Part shown: piece after piece, positions 34,089 to 42,920 of the stretch | How positions within the stretch are numbered: position 1 is the stretch's first letter | How the letters are laid out: the number at the start of each line of letters is the position of its first letter | Assembly (NCBI GenBank): GCA_910586445.1 | Contig: CAJUHV010000011.1 | Coordinates: forward strand, 1 to 64,000 | Source: an uncultured Eubacterium sp. | Lineage (GTDB): Bacteria; Bacillota; Clostridia; Lachnospirales; Lachnospiraceae | Reading direction: 5' to 3' | Length of the DNA: 64,000 bases | The notes under the pieces: model-generated | Seen by the model: only the letters and a program-made list of their open reading frames with translations | Database searches by the model: none | What the model was told of the DNA's origin: nothing | Translations under genes and position numbers: made by a program

Positions 34089-34967
34089 TTAATATTTTTT
34101 TCGTCCTTTTAATTCTTCGTATAGCTGCTTATAATTGTCATACCGCACCAGATGAATCCCGCCTTCCCCTACCGCATGCTTTACGCCGCAGTCGGGTTCA
34201 CTGATATGGCTGCATGCCTGAAACCTGCACGCAGGCTCATAAGAGGCGAATTCCTGATAATACTGCTGGAGATCTTCTTTTTCTATTTCCGGCAGATAGA
34301 GTGAGCTGAACCCCGGCGTATCCATCAGATACGTATTTTCCTCGATATGAATGAGCTGCGTATGTCTGGTCGTCTGTTTTCCGCGCTGAATCTTGCGGCT
34401 GATCTCTCCTGTTTCCATAGAAGCCTCCGGCTGCAGCAGATTGACCAGGGATGACTTGCCTACGCCGGAAGGGCCGCAGGCAGCCGTAGTTTTTCCGCGG
34501 AGGACAGCTTTCAGCTCCTCTATGCCCTCCTGCCTCTGCACGCTGATAAAAAGTACCGGATATCCGCACTGTGCATAGATACCTGCAATCCGCTGCCTTT
34601 CTGTTTCCTCTAAAAGCTCCATTTTATTAAAGCATATCGTGACTGGTATCTGCTGATACTGCATGAGAACTAAAAAGCGGTCCAGCAGATTTAGATTCGG
34701 CTGCGGGCTTGCTGCTGCAAAAATGACAAGCGCCATATCGATATTGACCACAAGCGGCCGGATCAGCTCATTTTTCCTTGGAAAAATTTCCTCGATATTT
34801 CCAGTTTTTTCTGCTTCGTCGATTACTGCGATTTCCACATTGTCCCCTGTCAGCGGCTTGATGTTCTGGCGGCGGAACAGCCCCTTCGCCTTGCATTCGT
34901 AGGTTCCTGATCCGTCTGCATGGACATAGTAAAAACCTGCAATTCCTTTTACAATCTTTCCTTTCAT
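34089..34967 (-). CDS. rsgA: Ribosome small subunit GTPase RsgA
   Basis: A 292-residue circularly permuted GTPase that acts in 30S subunit maturation. An N-terminal OB domain is followed by G4 NKMEL, then the P-loop GPSGVGKSSLVN (about 160-171), and a C-terminal zinc finger (CRFQACSH...DCGVKHAV). Length is standard. GGCAGGAAAC precedes the ATG. It follows prkC by 24 bases. Confidence 0.96.
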   Translation of the reverse strand: MKGKIVKGIAGFYYVHADGSGTYECKAKGLFRRQNIKPLTGDNVEIAVIDEAEKTGNIEEIFPRKNELIRPLVVNIDMALVIFAAASPQPNLNLLDRFLVLMQYQQIPVTICFNKMELLEETERQRIAGIYAQCGYPVLFISVQRQEGIEELKAVLRGKTTAACGPSGVGKSSLVNLLQPEASMETGEISRKIQRGKQTTRHTQLIHIEENTYLMDTPGFSSLYLPEIEKEDLQQYYQEFASYEPACRFQACSHISEPDCGVKHAVGEGGIHLVRYDNYKQLYEELKGRKKY

Positions 34968-34991
34968 GTTTCCTGCCTATAAACAAACAGA

Positions 34992-37124
34992 TTATTGCGG
35001 TTCAAAGTCAACCGGCAGCTCACTTGTACGCTCTTCTCCGTCTTCCAAGATCCAGACAATCGATACCGTGCCGCTGCTCGTCGTAATATTGCTTGCAGAG
35101 ATCTTATAAGGGAAGGATGATATCGATACGCCGTCCCAGCGGTCGATTTCTTTTCCGTTTGCATCTAAAAGGCGGATATTTGCAGATACGACATATTCGC
35201 TGTTTGACGGTATTCTGATCTCCGTAACATCCTTTGTTTTGTAAAATATTTCTTTTTTGCCCATGCTTACGACATAATCTACCTTGCTGCCTACATTGAC
35301 GCTGGTACCCGGCTGCGGTGTCTGGCTGATAACGCTTCCTTCCGGTATTGTATCATCATATTCTGTAGTCACATCTCCGGTTAACTGGCTGGCTGCCAGC
35401 ATTTCCTCTGCCTTTTCCTGTGTCTGTTTACGCAGATCCGGCACCTGTACCTGCTGGACGCCTTTGCTGATCGTCAGCTTTACCGTATCTCCTTTTTTCA
35501 CCATCGCCCCGGCCTCTGGAGACTGGCGCAGCACCGTGCCCTCTGGTGAATCCGAATACTCATAGGCAGAATCTGGATCTACGACAAGTCCGCGCGCTGT
35601 CAGCATATCTCTGGCTGTTGCACTCGGATTTCCTACTACTTTTGGCATTTCAAAATCATCCGGGCCGCTGCTGACCGTCACCTGTATCGTAGTGCCTGTT
35701 TCCACGGATTCGCCTTCTTCGACGCTCTGCGTAACGATCTTTCCTTCTTCATATTCATCAGAAGCCTCCCTGCCTAATATATGCAGATCAAGCCCCATCT
35801 CTTTTAACTCCTTACGCGCCTTATCAGCTTCTTTTCCCAGCAGCTTGATCATCTCTACCGTTTCCTCTGAAGCAGTATCAGACTCATCCTCTTGTTCATC
35901 TTTGTCTAAATCTGTTTCTGTCGGCTCCAGATCCGGGAAGGTAGCTTCATTCTGCTTGTCGTCCCCTTTGCCGAACGGAAGTTTAAAGCTGCCCAGCATG
36001 CTGCCGACAAGATAAATAATAATGACTACGATGATAACTGCCGCAACGATTCCCATAATCGTCATGGCTTTTTCCATCTTCGGGTTTAAAAAGCCCCCGT
36101 CGTCATCGTCTTCTTCATCGTTATCGTCCTCCTGATACCGGCGCGGCACACGCTCCGGTTCCGGGCGTCTGCGCACCGGACGTTCCGGCTCCCTGTCTAA
36201 ATGAATGCCTGCTGTCTCTTCCTTGATCTGGCTGACCTCTTCGGATGAGATCACGCGCGTCTTATCCTGCACAGAGACCGGAATCATCCTGACAAAGTCT
36301 TCATTTGGATTGACAAGCGCATGCTTTAAGTCCTCCATCAGCTCATTCATGGCAGGGTATCTGCGGTCTGCACTTTTCTGCGTGCATTTTAAAATAATTT
36401 TTTCTAAGCTGATCGGAAGGTCTGGTACATAATTACGCGGAGACTCCATTTCTTCCTGCAGGTGCTGAATCGCAATCGCAACTGTAGTATCTCCGTCAAA
36501 CGGCACCTTGCCTGTCACCATTTCATACATGACAATACCGAGCGAATATATATCGCTCTTAAAATCTACAAACCCATTTCTGGCCTGTTCCGGCGAGGAA
36601 TAATGCACCGAACCCATGACATCCGAGTGGATCGTATTGCTGGTTGCTGCCCTGGCAATGCCAAAATCAGTAACTTTTACTTTTCCTTCTGTAGATATAA
36701 TAATATTCTGCGGCTTTATATCACGGTGCACGATATTTTTATTATGTGCTGCCTCTATGCCGCGCCCGACCTGAATGGCTATGCTGATTGTCTCCTTGTA
36801 GGACAGCTGCCTCTTTTTTTCGATATACGTCTTTAATGTAATGCCTTCTACATATTCCATTACAATGTAATGAATTCCATCCTCGCTGCCGACATCGTAG
36901 ATATTTACAATATTTGGATGTTCCAATCCTGCCGCCGACTGTGCCTCGGAGCGGAATTTTGTGACAAAATTCACATCGTCCGCAAACTCCTGCTTGAGTA
37001 CTTTAATTGCCACAAATCTGCCCAATACATGATCTTTTGCTTTATATACATCCGACATGCCGCCTGCGCCTACTTTGGCTATGATTTCATAGCGGTCTGC
37101 CACAAATCTTCCTTCTTCTAACAT
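34992..37124 (-). CDS. prkC: Ser/Thr protein kinase PrkC with PASTA domains
   Basis: A 710-residue membrane Hanks-type kinase. The kinase domain covers about 10-270: GAGGMSDVYKA, ATP lysine K41, catalytic HRDIKPQN with D136, DFG at 154-156, and the S/T-rich activation loop. A very acidic juxtamembrane stretch (about 334-344) precedes one membrane helix (about 355-377). Outside are three PASTA repeats (about 425-487, 490-557, 558-623), which bind muropeptides or lipid II, and a C-terminal beta domain. It controls growth, cell wall work and spore germination in Firmicutes. The ATG overlaps the prpC stop by seven bases, so kinase and phosphatase are coupled. Confidence 0.96.
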   Translation of the reverse strand: MLEEGRFVADRYEIIAKVGAGGMSDVYKAKDHVLGRFVAIKVLKQEFADDVNFVTKFRSEAQSAAGLEHPNIVNIYDVGSEDGIHYIVMEYVEGITLKTYIEKKRQLSYKETISIAIQVGRGIEAAHNKNIVHRDIKPQNIIISTEGKVKVTDFGIARAATSNTIHSDVMGSVHYSSPEQARNGFVDFKSDIYSLGIVMYEMVTGKVPFDGDTTVAIAIQHLQEEMESPRNYVPDLPISLEKIILKCTQKSADRRYPAMNELMEDLKHALVNPNEDFVRMIPVSVQDKTRVISSEEVSQIKEETAGIHLDREPERPVRRRPEPERVPRRYQEDDNDEEDDDDGGFLNPKMEKAMTIMGIVAAVIIVVIIIYLVGSMLGSFKLPFGKGDDKQNEATFPDLEPTETDLDKDEQEDESDTASEETVEMIKLLGKEADKARKELKEMGLDLHILGREASDEYEEGKIVTQSVEEGESVETGTTIQVTVSSGPDDFEMPKVVGNPSATARDMLTARGLVVDPDSAYEYSDSPEGTVLRQSPEAGAMVKKGDTVKLTISKGVQQVQVPDLRKQTQEKAEEMLAASQLTGDVTTEYDDTIPEGSVISQTPQPGTSVNVGSKVDYVVSMGKKEIFYKTKDVTEIRIPSNSEYVVSANIRLLDANGKEIDRWDGVSISSFPYKISASNITTSSGTVSIVWILEDGEERTSELPVDFEPQ

Positions 37125-37861
37125 CTTTTCACCTCATCTGAAAACGGATCTACGATAATGACTGATATATTATCTTTTCCGCCTTTCATATTGGCAGCTG
37201 CCACCAGCCGCTGTACGCTCTCTACAATATCGCGCTGGCTGCACATAATACTGCGGATCTCCTGATCTTCAAGCATATTTGTAAGCCCGTCTGAACAAAG
37301 CAGTATACGGTCTTTCTGCTTTAGGTTTACTTCAAAAAAGTCAATCTCTATATTCCTGACCGCCCCGACTGCCCTTGTAATAATATTTTTATCTGGATGT
37401 ACCCTCGCCTGATCCTGGTCCATCTCTCCCATGCGCACCATCTCCTGCACGAGGGAATGGTCTCTTGTCACCTGCACAATGCTCTGATTTACAATATACA
37501 GACGGCTGTCCCCTATATTGGCAACGCTCATACGGCCCTGTGCGATCGTAGCAGCCACAAATGTCGTCCCGGTCCCCCGAAGGTGCGGATCTTTTTCTGC
37601 CAGCTCCATCAGGCTGCTGTTCGTCTGACGCAGCGCCTCTCCAAGCAGGGATACCGGTTCTGTCAGTCCGCTGGATTTTACCGCCTCCACTACATGCTCT
37701 ACGGTATACCTGGACGCAAAATCTCCTGCGTTATGGCCTCCCATCCCGTCTGCAACGATAAAAAGATTTGGCAGATTTCCAACGGAAGTCTCAGAAGTAT
37801 ATATATAATCCTGATTCATTTCCCGCCGTCTTCCTACGTCCGTTATGGAAAAAGTCTTCAT
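37118..37861 (-). CDS. prpC: PP2C-type Ser/Thr phosphatase, partner of PrkC
   Basis: A 247-residue PPM/PP2C phosphatase, which reverses phosphorylation by PrkC. Metal-binding motifs are intact: RREMNQDYIY near the start, VADGMGGHNAGDFAS, DHSLVQEMV, LLCSDGLTNML and GGKDNISVIIVD. The frame reaches 37912, but homologues begin MKTFSITDVG, so the ATG at 37861 is used. The stop overlaps the prkC start. This arrangement is conserved across Firmicutes. Confidence 0.94.
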   Translation of the reverse strand: MKTFSITDVGRRREMNQDYIYTSETSVGNLPNLFIVADGMGGHNAGDFASRYTVEHVVEAVKSSGLTEPVSLLGEALRQTNSSLMELAEKDPHLRGTGTTFVAATIAQGRMSVANIGDSRLYIVNQSIVQVTRDHSLVQEMVRMGEMDQDQARVHPDKNIITRAVGAVRNIEIDFFEVNLKQKDRILLCSDGLTNMLEDQEIRSIMCSQRDIVESVQRLVAAANMKGGKDNISVIIVDPFSDEVKRC

Positions 37862-37988
37862 CTCTTTCGCCTGCCTTTCACCAGCTTTTATGTACTGTCG
37901 TCTGACCAGCACAGTCCGCTGTCACTATTTTCTATGCGCATCCTGTCGGAAATCCCATCCTATTCCTAACACGCGGAACAGACTGCAT

Positions 37989-39038
37989 TCATGTATAATT
38001 TTTTCTCAGCTGTCCGCACGCGCCGTCTATATCACGGCCCATTGCTCTTCTTATAGTAACATTTATTTTATATTTTTCAAGCTTATTTTTAAATAATGTA
38101 AGAATCCCATCCTCCGGCTGCACGAAGGAGCGCTCTCTTACCGGGTTCACCGGAATCAGGTTTACATGACAGTTCCTGCCGCCAAGCAGCCTGCCGAGCG
38201 CCTCTGCATCCTGCGGCGAATCATTGACGCCGCTGATTAAGCTGTATTCATATGTCATCCGCCTGCCGGTTTTTGAAAAATAATAATCACAGGCTTTGAT
38301 CACATCCGGCAGCTCATATGCCCCCGCAGCAGGCATCAGCTCCTTCCTTTTTTCCTGCACAGGCGCATGCAGCGACAGTGCTAAAGTGATCTGCAGCTTT
38401 TCGTCTGCCAGCGCGCGTATTTTGGGAACTATGCCGCAGGTGGATACCGTAATATTGCGCTGGCTGATGTTTAAGCCATGTTCATCGCAGATCAGCCTGA
38501 TAAACGTAAGCAGGTTTTCATAATTATCAAGCGGCTCTCCGATCCCCATAACTACTACGTTCGAAATCCGTTCTCCAATATCCGTTCCGATACGGTAAAC
38601 CTGCTCCAGCATCTCAGACGGACGCAGGCTGCGCTCCAATCCGCCGACTGCCGAGGCACAGAACGTACATCCCATCCGGCAGCCCGCCTGCGATGATATG
38701 CACACCGTATTCCCATGCCTGTACTTCATCCGTACGCTCTCAATGCTGTTTCCATCCGGCAGTGCAAACAGATATTTGCGCGTATCATCCTGTTTTGAGA
38801 TCTGTACCTTCAGCGGACGTAAGACTGTCAGCTCACAGGAATCCTTTAATCTGGCACGCAGTTCTTTGGATATATTTGTCATTTCATCAAAATCCGAAAC
38901 ATGCCTGACATGCATCCATTCATAAATCTGCTTTGCGCGGTACTTTTTTTCTCCGATCTGTTCCAAAAACTCTGTCAGCTGCTCCAGATTCAAAGATTTT
39001 ATATCCATCTTATCAGCTGTACCTGTTCTTTCTTCCAT
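37989..39038 (-). CDS. rlmN: 23S rRNA (A2503-C2) methyltransferase RlmN
   Basis: A 349-residue radical SAM enzyme that methylates A2503 of 23S rRNA (and A37 in some tRNAs). The cluster motif is CRMGCTFC in SSQAGCRMGCTFCASAVGG, and the C-terminal catalytic cysteine is in GRDIDGACGQLR. It is RlmN rather than Cfr by its housekeeping place in the operon. AAGGATAAAAGT precedes the ATG. It lies 320 bases after rsmB across a tandem array. Confidence 0.95.
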   Translation of the reverse strand: MEERTGTADKMDIKSLNLEQLTEFLEQIGEKKYRAKQIYEWMHVRHVSDFDEMTNISKELRARLKDSCELTVLRPLKVQISKQDDTRKYLFALPDGNSIESVRMKYRHGNTVCISSQAGCRMGCTFCASAVGGLERSLRPSEMLEQVYRIGTDIGERISNVVVMGIGEPLDNYENLLTFIRLICDEHGLNISQRNITVSTCGIVPKIRALADEKLQITLALSLHAPVQEKRKELMPAAGAYELPDVIKACDYYFSKTGRRMTYEYSLISGVNDSPQDAEALGRLLGGRNCHVNLIPVNPVRERSFVQPEDGILTLFKNKLEKYKINVTIRRAMGRDIDGACGQLRKNYT

Positions 39039-39086
39039 ACTTTTATCCTTATTATTATAATTTCTATTTTTTCCTCAAAAACTTTT

Positions 39087-39370
39087 GGTGCTTTTTATAA
39101 CTCTTGCACTTTTTATAACTTTTTGCACCTTTTATTGCTCTTTGTGCTTTTATAACTCTTGCACTTTTTATAACTTTTTACACCTTTTATTGCTCTTTGT
39201 ACTTTTATGACTCTTTGCACCTTTTATTGCTCTTTGTGCTTTTTATAACTCATACACTTTTTATCGCTCTTTGTGCTTTTTATGGCTCTTTGCACTTTTT
39301 TTATTGCTCTTTGTACTTTTTATAACTCTTTCTATTGCTTATTGCTCTTTGTATTTTTTACAGCTCTTTT
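39087..39370. repeat. Tandem array of about 15 units of 17-21 bp, reaching into the rsmB 3' end
   Basis: The 319-base spacer between rsmB and rlmN is filled by degenerate units such as GCACCTTTTATTGCTCTTT and GTGCTTTTTATAACTCTT. The last unit (39351-39370) is the rsmB 3' end itself with its stop codon: mRNA CAAAAAGAGCTGTAA versus the repeat CAAAGAGCAATAA. A three-unit block of about 57 bases is repeated near the distal end. There is no open frame through it. Confidence 0.9.
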
Positions 39371-40692
39371 TGGAAAACCGCGATATAAAATCCGTCTCCG
39401 CCTTCCTCATTTGGCATAATCTGCCGGCTGCTGATCCGTTTAAAAGCTGCATGCTCCCGCTCAAACCACTCCGCATTTCCTTCATTTTCATCCCGGTGTA
39501 CCGTACAGGTACTGTATACCAGCCTGCCGCCCGGCTTTACGTATGCATGCACCACGGAAAGTATCTCCCGCTGCAGCTGCACAAGGTCTCTCATTTTTCC
39601 CGGCGTCATACGATAGCGGATGTCTTTTTTTCTGCGCATTACGCCAAGCCCCGAACACGGCAGGTCTGCAAGCACAACGTCTGCTTTTTCAAAACAGGCA
39701 GGATCTGGTATTCTCGCATCCCACACCTGTGTTTCGATATTTGAAATCCCGCACCGCTTTCTATTTTCATCAAGCAGGTCTATTTTATGCTGCGTAAGGT
39801 CTCTTGCAAGCACATGCCCGCTGCCGTTCATTAATAATGCAGCCTGCATAGATTTGCCGCCCGGCGCTGCACAGACATCCAGTACAAAATCATGCTCTTT
39901 TACAGACGCAGCGCACACGGCAAGCATAGAGCTTACATCCTGTATATAAAATAACCCCTGCTGAAAGCTGGACAGCGCCCTGAGATAATCATAGCCCGAA
40001 ATCTGCAGCGCATAGGGCAGCCCGGCCTCACATGCCTGCACCGTTACGCCTTCCTGCTCCAGCCTCTGCCAAAGCTGCCGCGGCGAAGAGCAAAGCGTAT
40101 TCACACGGATTGTTACAGGCGCAGGCTCTGAAAATGCGTACAGCAGCTGCTCCATTTTTTGAACCCCCTGCTCGCGGCTTAAATCATAAGAAAATTCTTC
40201 CGCCCACATGGAAATCATCCATTCTGGTACAGAATACCGCACTGACAGACTCATTACCGGGTGCTTTTCCTGATCCGGCCATACTACCTGTGTGCGGGAA
40301 CGGACGATAGTCCGCAGCACGCCGTTGACAAACCCGCTTAGATTCTGGAATCCTTTTCTTTTTGCCAGACGCACCGCCTCATTGCAGGCTGCCGAATCCG
40401 GCACTGCATCCATATAGCAGATCTGATAGACTGCGCTTTGTATAATACAGCGGATGACAGGCTTCATTTTCTTTACGCTGACCTTGGAAAACTGGTCTAT
40501 CATATAGTTGATCGTAAGCAGGTGCTCCAATGTGCCTTCGGTAAGGCGTGTGATAAACGCGCGGTCTTTTTTATCCAGATACTGGTATTTATCCAGCACA
40601 TCAGAACCTGCATTATGACTGTATTCGCCTTCTTTTGTAATATCGAGCAGAATACCAAGGGCAAGCTCTCTCGTATTGACTGCATTAGTCAC
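39358..40692 (-). CDS. rsmB: 16S rRNA (cytosine-967-C5) methyltransferase RsmB
   Basis: A 444-residue RsmB: an N-terminal NusB-like RNA-binding domain (about 1-140) and a C-terminal SAM methyltransferase domain (DVCAAPGGKSMQAALLM, LADLPCSGLGVMRRKKDIRY with the catalytic PC, and STCTVHRDENEGN). It methylates C967 of 16S rRNA. The frame extends to 40761, but GGAGG lies 8 bases before GTG at 40692, so GTG is the start. It overlaps the end of the upstream peptidase gene by eight bases. Confidence 0.94.
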   Translation of the reverse strand: MTNAVNTRELALGILLDITKEGEYSHNAGSDVLDKYQYLDKKDRAFITRLTEGTLEHLLTINYMIDQFSKVSVKKMKPVIRCIIQSAVYQICYMDAVPDSAACNEAVRLAKRKGFQNLSGFVNGVLRTIVRSRTQVVWPDQEKHPVMSLSVRYSVPEWMISMWAEEFSYDLSREQGVQKMEQLLYAFSEPAPVTIRVNTLCSSPRQLWQRLEQEGVTVQACEAGLPYALQISGYDYLRALSSFQQGLFYIQDVSSMLAVCAASVKEHDFVLDVCAAPGGKSMQAALLMNGSGHVLARDLTQHKIDLLDENRKRCGISNIETQVWDARIPDPACFEKADVVLADLPCSGLGVMRRKKDIRYRMTPGKMRDLVQLQREILSVVHAYVKPGGRLVYSTCTVHRDENEGNAEWFEREHAAFKRISSRQIMPNEEGGDGFYIAVFQKEL

Positions 40693-41392
40693 GGCTTCTT
40701 CCTCCGACCAGCAGCACCAGACGCAGCAGCTGTAAAATAGCGGCTGCAGCTCCTGCGACATAAGTAAGCGCAGCAGCCTTTAACACTTTCTTTGTATAAG
40801 GCAGTTCCTGTTCGCTTAAAATGCCGATATTTCCAAGAATATGCACGGCACGGCTTGAGGCATTAAACTCTACCGGCAGCGTAACCAATTGAAACAGCAC
40901 AGCTGCCGAAAAAACTACAATGCCGATCTGGCAGAATATATTGCCGGCGCCGCCCAGTATAATGCCCAATATAATAAGCGGCCATGCTGCAGCAGAGCCG
41001 AAATTTGCAACAGGCACCAGTGCACTGCGGATATTCAGCGGAGAATAGCCCTGCTGATGCTGAATCGCATGTCCGCACTCATGTGCTGCTACGCCGATTG
41101 CTGCCACTGATGTGGAGCCATAGACAGAATCAGACAGATTCAGCGTCTTATCTTTCGGATTATAATGGTCTGTCAGGCTGCCTGCTACATGCTGGATGCG
41201 TACATCATAAATGCCTGCACTGTTCAGCACGCGCTGCGCTGCCTGCGCGCCGGTCATATTTGTCCTGCTGCGCACTTTGGAATACTTATTGAAAGTTGTC
41301 TTCACCCTCGCTGATGCGATCAGTGAAATTACCGCTCCGATCAGTACAAGAATATAAGTCGGATCGAAATAATATCCATATCGATATGGCAT
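40685..41392 (-). CDS. YugP family zinc metallopeptidase, membrane bound
   Basis: A 235-residue neutral zinc peptidase of the YugP (PF04298) family. The metal motif is AAHECGHAIQHQ (near residue 115), with hydrophobic segments at about 10-28, 135-165, 170-190 and the C-terminal end. Members commonly sit between fmt and rsmB in Clostridia, as here; substrate unknown. AAAGGAGGG precedes the ATG at 41392. The further upstream start in the same frame (41446) has no ribosome site. Confidence 0.9.
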   Translation of the reverse strand: MPYRYGYYFDPTYILVLIGAVISLIASARVKTTFNKYSKVRSRTNMTGAQAAQRVLNSAGIYDVRIQHVAGSLTDHYNPKDKTLNLSDSVYGSTSVAAIGVAAHECGHAIQHQQGYSPLNIRSALVPVANFGSAAAWPLIILGIILGGAGNIFCQIGIVVFSAAVLFQLVTLPVEFNASSRAVHILGNIGILSEQELPYTKKVLKAAALTYVAGAAAAILQLLRLVLLVGGRSRD

Positions 41393-41450
41393 AAAAATCC
41401 CTCCTTTGAATTGTTCAATTCCTTCTATAAAAAATATGGACTGCATAAAA

Positions 41451-42383
41451 TCAGCTGCCGAGCTTTGTGCCTGCCTTTACCGGACAGCCGCGTAAAAACG
41501 CCTCCGCCGTCATGCGCTTTTTGCCTTCCAGCTGTACCTCCAGCAGGGACAGCTGCCCGTCTGCGGTCTGTACGACCAGATTTTTTTTATCTGAGACTAC
41601 AACACATCCTGCCTGCGATGGATCGCCTCCTGCCTGTACTGCCGCCTTCCAGATCTTAAACGTCTTTCCGTCCAGTGTAGTATAAGCACTCGGCCATGGA
41701 TTCAGTCCGCGTACCAGACGCTCGATGTGTACCGCAGGCTTCTGCCAGTCAATATTTCCCATGCTTTTTGAGATCATGCCTGCATGCGTCGCCTGAGACT
41801 CATCCTGCTTTGTCCGCGTCACTATGCCGTCTTTAATATGTGCAATCGTCTGTACGCACAGTCTGGCACCCAGCTCTGCCAGCTTATCAAACAGGCTGCC
41901 GCCGGTCTCGTCTTCGGAAAGCTCTATCTCCGCCTTTTCCAGCATATCTCCGGTGTCAATGCCTTCATCCATCTGCATTGTCGTAACACCGGAGATCTTT
42001 TCCCCATTGATTACTGCCCACTGAATCGGCGCAGATCCCCGGTATTTTGGCAGCAGCGAGGCATGTATATTGATACAGCCGTATTTTGGCATTTCTAAAA
42101 TCTCCTTTGGAAGTATCTGGCCAAAGGCAGCTACTACAATCATTTCCGGCTCATATTTTCTTAAATATTCCACGCACTCCGGCCTGCGGACACGCTTTGG
42201 CTGGTATACTTCTATATTATGTGCCAAAGCTGCCTCTTTTACCGGAGGAAACTGCACGGATTTTCCCCTGCCTTTCGGCTGGTCGGGCTGTGTTACCGCC
42301 AGCACAACCTCATGTCCTGCTAAAATCAATGCCTCCAGCGCACCTACCGCAAAATCAGGCGTCCCCATAAATATTATTCTCAT
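41451..42383 (-). CDS. fmt: Methionyl-tRNA formyltransferase
   Basis: A 310-residue enzyme that formylates initiator Met-tRNA using 10-formyl-tetrahydrofolate. Features: MGTPDFAVGALEAL at the start, the catalytic region CINIHASLLPKYRGSAPIQWAVINGE with Asn-His, and TGVTTMQMDEGIDTGDML-like SGVTTMQMDEGIDTGDML. The C-terminal OB domain binds tRNA. AAAAGGTG precedes the ATG. It follows def, its partner in the formylation cycle, by 24 bases. Confidence 0.96.
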   Translation of the reverse strand: MRIIFMGTPDFAVGALEALILAGHEVVLAVTQPDQPKGRGKSVQFPPVKEAALAHNIEVYQPKRVRRPECVEYLRKYEPEMIVVAAFGQILPKEILEMPKYGCINIHASLLPKYRGSAPIQWAVINGEKISGVTTMQMDEGIDTGDMLEKAEIELSEDETGGSLFDKLAELGARLCVQTIAHIKDGIVTRTKQDESQATHAGMISKSMGNIDWQKPAVHIERLVRGLNPWPSAYTTLDGKTFKIWKAAVQAGGDPSQAGCVVVSDKKNLVVQTADGQLSLLEVQLEGKKRMTAEAFLRGCPVKAGTKLGS

Positions 42384-42407
42384 GCATTACACCTTTTACT
42401 TTCCTGT

Positions 42408-42878
42408 CTACTCTTCTTCCTGGTTTACATCATGGATTTCTCCGATCACATGCTCCATATACATATGTCCGTCCAGATGCTCGATCTCATGGCAGAAGGC
42501 TCTTGCCAGAAGCTCGTCGCCCTCCATCTCATATTCTTCCATATTTTCATCAAATGCACGGATCAGCACATGATCCGGCCTAGTCACCTGTCCGGCCTTC
42601 CCCGGCAGGCTCAGGCATGCTTCATCTGCCGTCTGCTCGCCTGACTGTTCGATAATCTTTGGATTGACCAATACAATCGGCCCGTCGCCGATATCTACGA
42701 CGGCGATCCTGCGTAAAATGCCTACCTGCGGTGCTGCCAGCCCTACGCCGTTTGCCTCATACATCGTATCCAGCATATCTTCGATCAGCGTCTGAAGCAT
42801 CGGAGTGATTTCCTTTACTTCCTTGCATACTTTATTTAATATTGGATCGCCTGCTATTCTTATCTGTCTGATTGCCAT
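42408..42878 (-). CDS. def: Peptide deformylase
   Basis: A 156-residue type 1 peptide deformylase, which removes the formyl group from new proteins. The three motifs are GVGLAAPQVG, EACLSLPG (Cys ligand; Ala replaces the usual Gly) and HEIEHLDG. AAAAAGGAG precedes the ATG. Encoded between priA and fmt. Confidence 0.96.
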   Translation of the reverse strand: MAIRQIRIAGDPILNKVCKEVKEITPMLQTLIEDMLDTMYEANGVGLAAPQVGILRRIAVVDIGDGPIVLVNPKIIEQSGEQTADEACLSLPGKAGQVTRPDHVLIRAFDENMEEYEMEGDELLARAFCHEIEHLDGHMYMEHVIGEIHDVNQEEE

Positions 42879-42920
42879 TTTCTATCTGCTCCTTTTTCAT
42901 CGCTTAAATAATACATTATT

